Source of the DNA: Nocardioides renjunii
GTDB lineage: Bacteria; Actinomycetota; Actinomycetes; Propionibacteriales; Nocardioidaceae
Assembly: GCF_034661175.1 (NCBI RefSeq)
Contig: NZ_CP141058.1
Coordinates: forward strand, 310,001 to 374,000
DNA length: 64,000 nt
Reading direction: 5' to 3'
Numbering within the stretch: the first letter of the stretch is position 1; each line of letters begins with the position of its first letter. A model generated the notes under the pieces. That model had not been told where the DNA came from. It ran no database searches and saw only the letters and a program-made list of their open reading frames with translations. The position numbers and the translations under genes are program-made. Of the stretch, positions 41,100 through 48,532 are shown one piece after another.

Positions 41100-41816
41100 A
41101 TGACCGACCCGCTCGCCTGGCTCACCGACCTCGAAGGGGTCCGCTCGGCCTACGCCGGCACGCGCGACGGGATCGACGTGATGCTGCGCGACCGCGGCCT
41201 GCGGCGTACGTCGCCGGAGATGACCGCCGAGTCCCTGCTGCGCGGCGCCCACGCGAGCGCCGTCCTCGAGGGCTCGACGGCCACGCTCGAGCAGGTGCGG
41301 GCGGGTGAGGGCGACGACATCGCCGCCGACGCCGTACGGCTCTCGGCCTCCATGCTGGCCCTCGCGCCGCTGCTCAAGACCGCGCCGCTGCAGGCGGTCG
41401 CGCGGCTGCACGCCGTCGTGGGTGCGTCCGCGCTCGGCCCCGAGGAGCTGGGGCGCCCGCGGGACGCCGCCTCGGCCGACCGGCTCCGCGGGGTGGCCGA
41501 GCTGCTGCTCTCCGGCACCGAGGCGCCGGCGCTGCTCGTCGCGGCGGTCGCGCACGCCGACGTGGCGACGGCGGCGCCGTTCGCCTCGCACAACGGCATC
41601 GTGGCCCGGGCCCTCGAGCGCCTCGTGCTGGTCTCGCGCGGCGTGGACGCCAAGTCGCTCGTCGTGCCGGAGGCCGGGCACCTGGCCCACCGGGCGGCGT
41701 ACGAGTCCAACCTGCGTGCCTACGGCAGCGGCGGTCCGAGCGGGGTGCACGCCTGGGCGCTCTACGGGGCCGAGGCGTTCGCCGCCGGCGCGGAGGAGTC
41801 ACCGCTGCGGGGCTGA
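41100..41816 (+). CDS. Fic-like protein with degenerate active site (Rv3662c neighbourhood)
   Basis: 238-residue cytosolic protein. The helical plan follows Fic proteins: ASAVLEGS fits the inhibitory [S/T]xxxE[G/N] motif, and HADVATAAPFASHNGIVARALERLV aligns with HxFxDGNGRxxR but lacks the Asp and the first Arg. It is therefore probably not an AMP-transferase, or has another activity. Actinobacterial genomes place such a gene by the HAD-IB/ssd/tad locus, as here. ATG 41100; TACCGT lies 8 nt upstream. Confidence 0.62.
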   Translation: MTDPLAWLTDLEGVRSAYAGTRDGIDVMLRDRGLRRTSPEMTAESLLRGAHASAVLEGSTATLEQVRAGEGDDIAADAVRLSASMLALAPLLKTAPLQAVARLHAVVGASALGPEELGRPRDAASADRLRGVAELLLSGTEAPALLVAAVAHADVATAAPFASHNGIVARALERLVLVSRGVDAKSLVVPEAGHLAHRAAYESNLRAYGSGGPSGVHAWALYGAEAFAAGAEESPLRG

Positions 41817-41842
41817 CCCGGTGCCACCGGCCGAGCATGCGA

Positions 41843-41873
41843 GCGGCACCCGCTCGCGTGGATCGGGTGCCGC
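41843..41873 (+). terminator. Hairpin after the Fic-like gene
   Basis: GCGGCACCCG / CGGGTGCCGC, perfect 10-bp stem and 11-nt loop, 26 nt past the stop. The rest of the 317-bp gap (41817-42133) has no open frame; its right end holds four AGAACT repeats. Confidence 0.7.
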
Positions 41874-42088
41874 CGCCGACACGTGACTCCTGGCTACCAA
41901 GCGTGCACTCTCTAAGTCGCCGCCCTCGGGCAGATCCCGATTGGCTAGCACCCCATCGGATGGGTGGATCGCCGCGTGGGTACCTGGGTCACGTGCTGCT
42001 GTGGAGTTCTACCGTCCGTTGTAGTCCTCCCCGCTGGGTCCCGCAAGGGTTGACTTTGGGGCGCCGCGGTGGGTGCGCGGGACTCGGC

Positions 42089-42131
42089 GGAGAACTCGAG
42101 CAGAACTGGGTGGAGAACTGGGTGGAGAACT
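42089..42131. repeat. Four AGAACT-centred repeats (about 12 bp)
   Basis: AGAACT at 42091, 42102, 42114 and 42126 in GGTGGAGAACTGG-like units, directly after the HAD gene stop (42134). Confidence 0.85.
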
Positions 42132-42133
42132 CG

Positions 42134-42931
42134 TCAGGCGTCCGGGCCGCGGCGCCGCCGGTTGGCCCAGATGACGCTGCCCGCGGCGACGGCGCCGCCG
42201 ACGGCCAGCGCGGCGAGCGTGGGGCGCGCCGGCGGGACCGGGAGGCGTCGGCGCAGCGCGACCGGGCGGACGAAGGCGAGGACGGGCCACTCGCGCGCGG
42301 CGGCGATCCGGCGCAGCTCCCTGTCGGGGTTGACCGCGAAGGGGTGCCCGACCACGTCGAGCATGTGCACGTCGGTGACCGAGTCGCTGTAGGCGTAGCA
42401 GGCGTCGAGGTCGTAGCCGACCGTGGCCGAGAGGTGCTCGATCGCCCGGGCCTTCTCCTCGGCGTAGGCGTAGTAGTCGATGGTGCCGGTGTACTTGCCG
42501 TCGACGATCTCCATGCGGGTGGCGATCACCCGGTCCGCGCCGAGCATCTGGCCGATCGGCTCGACGACCTCGGCGCCGGAGGCGGAGACGATGACGATGT
42601 CGCGACCGGCGGCGCGGTGCTCCTCCATCAGGGTCACCGCCTCGTCGTAGACCAGCGGCTCGACGATGTTGGTGAGCGTGTCGTGCACGATCTCGCGCAC
42701 CGTGGCGACGTCCCACCCCGCGCACAGCTGCGACATGAACTCGCGCATCTTGTCCATCTGGTCGTGGTCGGCACCGCCGGTGAAGAAGACGAACTGCGCG
42801 TACGCCGAGCGCAGCATGGCGCGCCGTGAGATGAGCCCACCCGCCTGGAACTCGCGGCTGAAGGCCAGCGTGCTCGACTTGGCGATGATCGTCTTGTCGA
42901 GGTCGAAGAATGCCGCGGTGGGGCGGGTCAT
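42134..42931 (-). CDS. HAD-IB family hydrolase (SerB-like, Rv3661-type)
   Basis: 265-residue HAD phosphatase. Motif I FFDLDKTII (nucleophile Asp), motif II VIVSASGAE, motif III/IV YSDSVTDVHMLDVVGHPFAVNPD. These match subclass IB (HAD-SF-IB, phosphoserine phosphatase-like). A hydrophobic helix near the C-terminus (LAALAVGGAVAAGSVIWA) plus basic tail suggests membrane anchoring. ATG 42931 with TACGAT 6 nt upstream. The neighbour of ssd in mycobacteria and streptomycetes. A role in the Tad/Ssd locus is unproven. Confidence 0.87.
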   Translation of the reverse strand: MTRPTAAFFDLDKTIIAKSSTLAFSREFQAGGLISRRAMLRSAYAQFVFFTGGADHDQMDKMREFMSQLCAGWDVATVREIVHDTLTNIVEPLVYDEAVTLMEEHRAAGRDIVIVSASGAEVVEPIGQMLGADRVIATRMEIVDGKYTGTIDYYAYAEEKARAIEHLSATVGYDLDACYAYSDSVTDVHMLDVVGHPFAVNPDRELRRIAAAREWPVLAFVRPVALRRRLPVPPARPTLAALAVGGAVAAGSVIWANRRRRGPDA

Positions 42932-42937
42932 GCGTTC

Positions 42938-42943
42938 ATCGTA
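42938..42943 (-). promoter_or_regulatory. -10 hexamer for the HAD hydrolase
   Basis: TACGAT on the minus strand, 6 nt before ATG 42931. Confidence 0.5.
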
Positions 42944-43064
42944 GGCGCCCCGCGGTCCCGGTTCCGGGCCTTTGGACGTCCACAGGTCGTCCGGGCACGC
43001 CGTTCTCCACAGCCGGTCGCGTCGGCCGGCCCACGCGTCGGTGCCGACGCCGAGGCTTGTCCTC

Positions 43065-44075
43065 ATGGCCGTCCTCCTCGTCACCGGTTCCCCCCACGTC
43101 GCCGACACCGTGGTCCCCCTCTGCGCAGCGGTGGGGGTGGAGGTGGAGGTGTGTCCCGAGCCCGCCCTGTCGCTGTCCCACTGGACCGGCGCCGACCTGG
43201 TGCTCGTGGGCGACGACGTCGCGGACCTCGTGGTGGCGCTCGCGCCGCCGCGGCGGCAGGGGGTGCACGTCGTCGGCCTGTCCCCGGGGTACGAGGTGTT
43301 CCGCGCTGCCGTCGCGCTGGGCGCGGCATCCGTGCTCGACCTCCCCGGCGCCTCCGACTGGCTGGTGGACACGCTCGCCGACGTCGGTGAGCGGTCCTCA
43401 CCGGGACGCGTCGTGGGCGTGGTCGGCGGCGCCGGGGGTGCCGGCTCCACCACGCTGGCGTGCGCGCTGGCGCAGTGGCACGCCGGGCGGGCGTCGACGC
43501 TGCTGGTCGACTGCGACGCGCTCGGGCCCGGGCTCGACCGCCTGCTGGGCATGGAGGATCTGCCCGGGGTGCGGTGGGAGGCGCTGGCGGAGACGTCGGG
43601 CCGGCTGGGCGCTCGGGCGCTGCGCGAGGGCGTGCCGCGCCGTGAGCACCTCGGCGTCCTGACCTGGTCCGGACTGCGCCGCCGGCTCGACGTGCCGACC
43701 GCGCGCCGGATCCTGCCGACGGCCGTGGGCGGGCACGACCTGGTCGTGCTCGACCTCCCGCGTCAGGGAGGGCCGGTCCTGGCCGAGCTCGCGGACCGCT
43801 GCGACGACCTGCTGGTCGTCACGCCCGCCACCGTGTCGGGGCTGGCGGCGACCGCCCGGCTGGTCGCCGACCTGGGCCGCGGCGGCCGGGCGGGTCTCGT
43901 GCTCCGCCCCGGCGGGCTCAGCGACGCCGACGCGGAGCGCGTCACCGGGCTGCCCCTCGTCGCCACCGTCGGCGACCAGCGCGGCCTAGCGGCCTCCGTC
44001 GACCGTGGCCTCGGCCCGCTCGCCGGTCGCGGGCCCTTGGCGCGCGCCGCCCGCGACCTCCTGGCGGCGGCATGA
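43065..44075 (+). CDS. ssd: Ssd/CpaE-like MinD-superfamily ATPase-like protein
   Basis: 336-residue protein. A pseudo-receiver-like N-terminal domain (1-105) is followed by a MinD/ParA fold with VVGGAGGAGSTTLACALAQW in the Walker A place (no signature Lys), LLVDCDALGPGLDRLLG and VVLDLPRQGGPVLAEL. This matches Ssd/CpaE-type proteins that head actinobacterial Tad loci and influence septum formation in mycobacteria. ATG 43065; the ssd stop overlaps the tadA ATG by 4 nt. ATP hydrolysis is doubtful given the Walker change. Confidence 0.83.
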   Translation: MAVLLVTGSPHVADTVVPLCAAVGVEVEVCPEPALSLSHWTGADLVLVGDDVADLVVALAPPRRQGVHVVGLSPGYEVFRAAVALGAASVLDLPGASDWLVDTLADVGERSSPGRVVGVVGGAGGAGSTTLACALAQWHAGRASTLLVDCDALGPGLDRLLGMEDLPGVRWEALAETSGRLGARALREGVPRREHLGVLTWSGLRRRLDVPTARRILPTAVGGHDLVVLDLPRQGGPVLAELADRCDDLLVVTPATVSGLAATARLVADLGRGGRAGLVLRPGGLSDADAERVTGLPLVATVGDQRGLAASVDRGLGPLAGRGPLARAARDLLAAA

Positions 44076-45247
44076 CCGTCCACGCCGGCATCCCGGTGCC
44101 GACCGCCGTCCTCGACGACGTACGCCGTCGCCTGGCCGGGCAGGCCGGTGACCTCACCCCGCACCGCGTCGCCGAGGCGCTGCGGGCGTCCGGCTCGCCC
44201 GTCGGCGATGCGACCGTCCTGGCCGTGCACGACCTGCTGCGCCGTGACGTCCTCGGCGCCGGCCCGCTGGAGGAGCTGCTGCGGCTGCCGGACGTTACCG
44301 ACGTCCTGGTCAACGGGCCCGAGGAGGTGTGGCTCGACCGCGGGGCCGGCCTCGAGCGGACGAGCGTCACCTTCCCCGACGACGCCGCGGTTCGCCGGCT
44401 GGCGCAGCGCCTCGCGGCGTCGGCCGGTCGCCGCCTCGACGACGCCAGCCCGCACGCCGACGTCCGCCTCCCCGACGGCACCCGCTTCCACGCGGTCCTG
44501 GCGCCGGTGGCGCGATCGGGGACGGTCGTCTCGCTGCGCGTGCCGCGGGCGCGGGTCTGGACGCTCCCGGAGCTCGTCACGGCGGGGGCTCTCCCGCGCG
44601 ACGGCGCCTTCCTGCTCGAGGAGGTGGTCGACTCACGTTGCGCGTTCCTGGTCACCGGTGGCACCGGGTCTGGCAAGACCTCCGTCCTGTCGGCGCTCCT
44701 GTCGCTGGTCGACCCGGGTGAGCGCATCGTGCTGGTCGAGGACGCGAGCGAGCTGAGCCCCGACCACCCCCACGTGGTGGCGCTCGAGGGACGGCCGCCC
44801 AACATCGAGGGTGCCGGTGAGATCACCCTGCAGACCCTCGTCCGGCAGGCGCTGCGGATGCGTCCGGACCGGCTCGTGGTCGGCGAGGTGCGGGGAGCGG
44901 AGGTCGTGGACCTGCTGGCAGCGCTCAACACCGGTCACGGCGGGGGCTGCGGCACGCTGCACGCCAACTCCGCGGCCGACGTCCCTGCCCGGATCGAGGC
45001 CCTGTCGTTGGCCGCCGGTCTGCCCCGCGAGGCGGCGCACAGCCAGCTGGCAGCGGCGCTCGACGTCGTCATCCACCTCGGCCGTGGTCGCGACGGCCGG
45101 CGCCGGGTCCTCGAGCTCGGCGTGCCGGAGCGCGACGGCTCGGGTCTCGTCGTCCTGAGCACCGCCGCGACGTTCGAGGGCGACCGGGTGGTCCCCGGTC
45201 CTGCCGCCCCGGTCCTTGCGGCGCGGCTGGGTTCGGTCGGCGGGTGA
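44072..45247 (+). CDS. tadA: TadA/CpaF secretion ATPase
   Basis: 391-residue hexameric ATPase of the Tad pilus (type II/IV secretion superfamily). Domains: N-terminal VLGAGPLEELLRLPDVTDVLVNGP, Walker A VTGGTGSGKTS, Asp box VLVEDASEL, a His/Arg segment LRMRPDRLVVGEVRGAEVVDLL and Walker-B-like HGGGCGTLHANSA. It powers pilin assembly through TadB/TadC. ATGA overlap with ssd, GTGA overlap with tadB. Confidence 0.93.
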   Translation: MTVHAGIPVPTAVLDDVRRRLAGQAGDLTPHRVAEALRASGSPVGDATVLAVHDLLRRDVLGAGPLEELLRLPDVTDVLVNGPEEVWLDRGAGLERTSVTFPDDAAVRRLAQRLAASAGRRLDDASPHADVRLPDGTRFHAVLAPVARSGTVVSLRVPRARVWTLPELVTAGALPRDGAFLLEEVVDSRCAFLVTGGTGSGKTSVLSALLSLVDPGERIVLVEDASELSPDHPHVVALEGRPPNIEGAGEITLQTLVRQALRMRPDRLVVGEVRGAEVVDLLAALNTGHGGGCGTLHANSAADVPARIEALSLAAGLPREAAHSQLAAALDVVIHLGRGRDGRRRVLELGVPERDGSGLVVLSTAATFEGDRVVPGPAAPVLAARLGSVGG

Positions 45248-45921
45248 GTGCGCTGCTCGCCGCCGTCCTGGCGGGCGCCGCCGTCGTGCTGTGGTGCCCG
45301 CCGCTCTCACTGTCGGCGCGGGCGGGGCGGCAACCGGCCGTCCCGCCGCGGTGGCTCGCGGGGGTCCCGTGGGGCAGGCGCCGCGAGACGGCCCGCACCC
45401 AGGCGGCGGTCCTCGAGGTCTGCGACCTGCTGGCTGCGGAGCTCGCCGCGGGCCGCCCGCCCGGTGCCGCCCTCGCCAGCGCCGCGGAGCGGTGGCCACC
45501 CCTGACGTCGGTGGTCGAGGCGGCGCGGCTCGGCGCGGACGTCCCCGACGCGATGAGGCGCCTCGCCGCGGAGTGGCGCGGCGCGTCGGACCTCCGCTGG
45601 GTCGCCGGGGCGTGGCAGGTCGCGCAGGACTCCGGGCACGGACTCGCGTCGGCGCTCGAGCGCACCGCGGGCGGTCTGCGCGCCCGACGCCGCACCCGGC
45701 GGCTCGTCGACTCCGAGCTCGCGTCCGCGCGGGCGACGGCGCGGCTCGTCGCCTGCCTGCCGCTGGCGGTCCTGCTCATGGGCTCCGGAGCCGGCGGGTC
45801 CCCGTGGGCGTTCCTGCTGGCGACGCCGGTGGGAGGGGCGTGCCTGGTGACCGGGGTGGGTCTCATCGGGCTGGGGCTGTGGTGGATCGAGCGACTGGCC
45901 GACCGGGCGGCGTCGCCGTGA
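45244..45921 (+). CDS. tadB: TadB-like inner-membrane platform protein
   Basis: 225-residue GspF-superfamily platform protein. Starts with a membrane helix (residues 2-20), then a cytoplasmic GspF domain (EVCDLLAAELAAGRPPGAALASAAERW ... AWQVAQDSGHGLASALERTAGGLRARRRTRRLVDSEL), and two C-terminal helices (about 175-210). Shorter than proteobacterial TadB, as usual in actinobacteria. The GTG start overlaps tadA. Confidence 0.88.
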   Translation: MSALLAAVLAGAAVVLWCPPLSLSARAGRQPAVPPRWLAGVPWGRRRETARTQAAVLEVCDLLAAELAAGRPPGAALASAAERWPPLTSVVEAARLGADVPDAMRRLAAEWRGASDLRWVAGAWQVAQDSGHGLASALERTAGGLRARRRTRRLVDSELASARATARLVACLPLAVLLMGSGAGGSPWAFLLATPVGGACLVTGVGLIGLGLWWIERLADRAASP

Positions 45922-46604
45922 CCTGGGTGAGCGTGGCCTGCGCCGTCCTGGCCGTGCTCACGTGGCTGCCGGCGCCGGTCCGGACGACCAGGTCGCGCGG
46001 CCGCTCCGGTCCGGGGTTGCGCCCCGTGGCCGCGGTCGGGGTCGGGGTGGGCGCGTGGCTCGTCGTCGGCGGCGCCACCGGGATCGCAGCAGGTGTGGTC
46101 GCCGGCGTCGTCGCGCGCAGGGTGCTGGCAGGGGTCGAGGCACCCTCGAGCCGGCGTGACCGCGAGGAGGTCGAGCGGACGCTCCCCCACCTCATCGAGC
46201 TCCTCGCCTCGACGCTGCACGCGGGCGCCGAGCCCGTCGCGGGCCTCGCTCGCGTCTGCGCAGCGCTGCCCGGTCCGGCGGCGGAGCGCCTGCGCCCCGT
46301 GGTCGAGCAGGCGCGATGGGGCGCCTCGGGCGCCGAGGCGTGGTCCGCGGTCGCCGACGACCCGGCGCTGGCCCCGTTGGCGCGGGCCATGGTGCGCTCG
46401 CAGACCTCGGGGGCCTCGGTCGTGCTCGCGGTCGAGCGCCTCTCCGTCGAGCTCGAGCGAGAGGCGTTGGCCCGGGCCGAGGACGCGGCGCGCAAGGTCG
46501 GCGTCTCGGCGGCGGTGCCCCTCGGCGTCTGCCTGCTGCCGGCGTTCATGCTGCTCGGCGTGGTGCCGACCGTGGCGACACTGTTCCAGTCGGTGGCGCC
46601 CTAG
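45918..46604 (+). CDS. tadC: TadC-like inner-membrane platform protein
   Basis: 228-residue second GspF-type platform protein. N-terminal helices (about 2-20 and 32-65), the GspF helical domain RTLPHLIELLASTLHAGAEPVAGLARV and SGASVVLAVERLSVELEREALARAEDAARKVG, then a C-terminal helix (about 200-225). Starts at GTG 45918 inside the tadB stop. After it the operon is broken by a minus-strand GNAT gene before the pilin genes. Confidence 0.87.
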   Translation: MTWVSVACAVLAVLTWLPAPVRTTRSRGRSGPGLRPVAAVGVGVGAWLVVGGATGIAAGVVAGVVARRVLAGVEAPSSRRDREEVERTLPHLIELLASTLHAGAEPVAGLARVCAALPGPAAERLRPVVEQARWGASGAEAWSAVADDPALAPLARAMVRSQTSGASVVLAVERLSVELEREALARAEDAARKVGVSAAVPLGVCLLPAFMLLGVVPTVATLFQSVAP

Positions 46605-46615
46605 CCGACGGTGGC

Positions 46616-47119
46616 TCAGCCGATGCCCGCGACGGCTGCATGATCGGCTCCGCCGTGCTGCATCCGCCGCTCGCGGGGGACGTCGTCGGGCTGGCCCGCG
46701 GGCACGCCCAGGTCGACGAAGCCGGCACGCGCGTAGGCGCGGATCGCCGCGGCGTTGTCGTCGCGCACCATGAGGCAGGTCGTGCGGCCACGGTCGGCTG
46801 CCCAGGTGACGACGTGGTCGATGAGCCGGCCCGCCAGCCCGGTGCCGCGCTCGCCGGGGGCCACCCACATCGAGATCAGCTCGACGACGTCCTCCGACTC
46901 CGCGCCCGACACCACGCCGACCGGACCGGTGTCGCTGCGGGCGACCACGGTGAGCGCCACGTCGGCCAGCCGGGCGCGCCACCGCTGCTCGGTGGCGTCC
47001 GCCCAGTCGGCGTGACGAGCCCCGAAGGCGCCGGGGGCGTCCAGCAGCGCCGCCAGCCGTACGTCGCGGAGCACGGCCCAGTCGTCCGGCCCGATCCGCA
47101 CCAGCTCGACGTCGTCCAT
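46616..47119 (-). CDS. GNAT family N-acetyltransferase
   Basis: 167-residue GNAT enzyme with an N-terminal WRARLADVALTVVARSDTGPVGVVSG, the acetyl-CoA pyrophosphate loop VAPGERGTGLAGRLIDHVVTWA (R/QxxGxG/A) and C-terminal DDNAAAIRAYARAGFVDLG. Substrate unknown. It is inserted antisense between tadC and the pilin gene. ATG 47119; TAGCCT lies 6 nt upstream. Confidence 0.85.
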   Translation of the reverse strand: MDDVELVRIGPDDWAVLRDVRLAALLDAPGAFGARHADWADATEQRWRARLADVALTVVARSDTGPVGVVSGAESEDVVELISMWVAPGERGTGLAGRLIDHVVTWAADRGRTTCLMVRDDNAAAIRAYARAGFVDLGVPAGQPDDVPRERRMQHGGADHAAVAGIG

Positions 47120-47125
47120 GCGGGG

Positions 47126-47131
47126 AGGCTA
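47126..47131 (-). promoter_or_regulatory. -10 hexamer for the GNAT gene
   Basis: TAGCCT on the minus strand, 6 nt before ATG 47119. Confidence 0.5.
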
Positions 47132-47289
47132 GCCCGCCCCTGGCGTCGGGCGAACGCCGTTTTCCGTCCACAGGGACCCGGCGCCGGCCCTGCTCCACAG
47201 CCCGCTGTCGCGGCCCGTGCGGCTCGTCGGCGGGGCGTCGAGGGTGGTCCTGACCGGGCTCATCGGGAGCCCAGACGACAGGGGAAGCA

Positions 47290-47463
47290 ATGACACAGGA
47301 CCGTCACGACGAGCGGGGCATCACCACTGCGGAGTACGCCGTCGGCACCGCCGCGGGGGCCGGGTTCGCCGGCCTGCTCTACACGCTGCTCACCGGCAAG
47401 TTCGGCGACCAGCTGCTCGAGCGGTTGTTCAAGCACGTCATGGGCCTGCTCGGCATCGGCTGA
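47290..47463 (+). CDS. Flp-like pilin (DUF4244), Rv3656c-type
   Basis: 57-residue prepilin. A short polar leader MTQDRHDERG ends in Gly10, followed by ITTAEYAVGTAAGAGFAGLLY, i.e. a class III/Tad prepilin cleavage site with Glu at +5 and a hydrophobic helix. The remaining residues (LTGKFGDQLLERLFKHVMGLLGIG) are short, as in actinobacterial DUF4244. GGGGAAG precedes ATG 47290. Its TGA overlaps the TadE-like ATG by one base. No prepilin peptidase gene is visible in this window. Confidence 0.85.
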   Translation: MTQDRHDERGITTAEYAVGTAAGAGFAGLLYTLLTGKFGDQLLERLFKHVMGLLGIG

Positions 47464-47825
47464 TGGCTGCGCGGGCGCGGGAGGACACCGGGGCGGCGAC
47501 GGCCGAGCTCGCGCTCGGCATCCCGCTGCTCGTCGCGCTGACCGCCGGACTCGTCTGGATGCTGGCGCTCGGCGCAGCCCAGGTCCGGGTCGTCGACGCC
47601 TCGCGCGAGGCGGCCCGGGCCGTGGCCCGCGGCGACGACGTGGCCACCGCCCGCGACGTCGCCACCCGGATCGCGCCCGAGGGCGCCCGGGTGCGCGTCG
47701 AGGTGGGCGGCGGCCGGGTCGTGGTGACCACGACGGCACGTGTCGCCGGCCCCGGAGGGCTGCTCGGGTCGTTGCCCGGGGTCACCGTCTCGGCCGACGC
47801 CGTCGCCCTCATGGAGGAGCCGTGA
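47463..47825 (+). CDS. TadE-family pseudopilin (Rv3655c-like)
   Basis: 120-residue protein starting with a short charged leader, then the TadE helix GAATAELALGIPLLVALTAGLVWML (about residues 10-35) and DASREAARAVARGDD typical of TadE/F pseudopilins. The C-terminal half is a beta-rich domain (VRVEVGGGRVVVTTTARVAGPGG). Minor pilins of the Tad system. Start ATG 47463 shares its A with the pilin stop. Confidence 0.85.
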   Translation: MAARAREDTGAATAELALGIPLLVALTAGLVWMLALGAAQVRVVDASREAARAVARGDDVATARDVATRIAPEGARVRVEVGGGRVVVTTTARVAGPGGLLGSLPGVTVSADAVALMEEP

Positions 47826-48202
47826 GCCCCGAGCACGAGTCGCGGGTGGAGCACCGCCTCCGCCGGCGACGTCACGAGGCAGGCGGTGCGACGGTGCTGG
47901 TGGTGGCGATGGCGGGCGTGCTCATGTTCGTCATGGTCGGGCTGGCCCCCGCCGGCGGTCTGGTCGTCGCCCAGCGCCGGGCACAGGCGGCCGCCGACCT
48001 CGCGGCGCTGGCCGGAGCGTCCGTCTCGCCGGTCGGGTGCGGCGAGGCGGCCCGCGTCGCCGCGGCCAACGCCGCGGAGTTGGACGCCTGCGTCGTCGCC
48101 GGGACCGAGGTCACCGTCGAGGTGTCGGTGGACGGGCCCGCAGTGCCGTGGCGGTCCGTGCGGGTGAGCGCCGAGGCGCGGGCAGGCCCGGGTCCCGGGT
48201 GA
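47822..48202 (+). CDS. TadE/G-like secreted helical protein (Rv3654c-like)
   Basis: 126-residue protein with a basic leader, a membrane/signal helix GGATVLVVAMAGVLMFVMVGLAPAG and the Flp-locus motif VVAQRRAQAAADLAALAGA that marks TadG/Rv3654c proteins. A cysteine pair (SPVGCGEAAR ... DACVVAG) probably forms a disulfide. GTG 47822 overlaps the TadE stop. The last gene of the pilus locus. Confidence 0.85.
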   Translation: MSPEHESRVEHRLRRRRHEAGGATVLVVAMAGVLMFVMVGLAPAGGLVVAQRRAQAAADLAALAGASVSPVGCGEAARVAAANAAELDACVVAGTEVTVEVSVDGPAVPWRSVRVSAEARAGPGPG

Positions 48203-48211
48203 GCGCGCCGG

Positions 48212-48520
48212 TCAGATCTGCTCGCGCTGGTGGTCCGGGCCGTCCTCACGGCGCTCGGTCTCCACCCGGTCCAGCTTCCGGTTCAGGTCGTGCAGCTCCT
48301 TGCGCTCCTTGCGGTGCGCCAGGCCCCGCTTGGTGCCCCACTTGAGGATCGAGAAGCCCCAGAGGATGGCGGCACCTGCGGCCACGCCGACGAGAAAGGA
48401 CTCCAGGGTGGTGACGTCGAACCCGAGGAGCTCACCGCCGCTGCCCGGCTCGCTGACGAACACGGCCGACAGGATGGCGATGCCGCCGAGGATGATGAGT
48501 GCCAGACCGAGGAAGACCAT
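48212..48520 (-). CDS. Small membrane protein, LapA-like
   Basis: 102-residue protein with two membrane helices (about 1-22 and 40-62) around a short acidic loop, then a basic cytoplasmic tail (KRGLAHRKERKELHDLNRKLDRVETER) likely to be helical. LapA/DUF-type plan; function unknown. ATG 48520; TAGATT lies 6 nt upstream. The convergent gap to the pilus locus is only 9 bp. Confidence 0.75.
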   Translation of the reverse strand: MVFLGLALIILGGIAILSAVFVSEPGSGGELLGFDVTTLESFLVGVAAGAAILWGFSILKWGTKRGLAHRKERKELHDLNRKLDRVETERREDGPDHQREQI

Positions 48521-48526
48521 GGACCG

Positions 48527-48532
48527 AATCTA
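48527..48532 (-). promoter_or_regulatory. -10 hexamer for the small membrane protein
   Basis: TAGATT on the minus strand, 6 nt before ATG 48520; it overlaps the 3' end of the helicase gene. Confidence 0.45.

Noticed and set aside
43003..43014. TCTCCACAG and similar TCCACA words (also near 47170 and 51463) as DnaA boxes or an origin
   Set aside because: Isolated single words without clustering, dnaA or an AT-rich region.
42932..43552. 5' extension of the HAD hydrolase frame over the start of ssd
   Set aside because: It would overlap ssd antisense; ATG 42931 has a good -10 hexamer and a normal family N-terminus.
45069..47198. 709-codon minus-strand frame across tadB, tadC and the GNAT gene
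   Set aside because: It covers genes in both orientations and has no recognisable domain.
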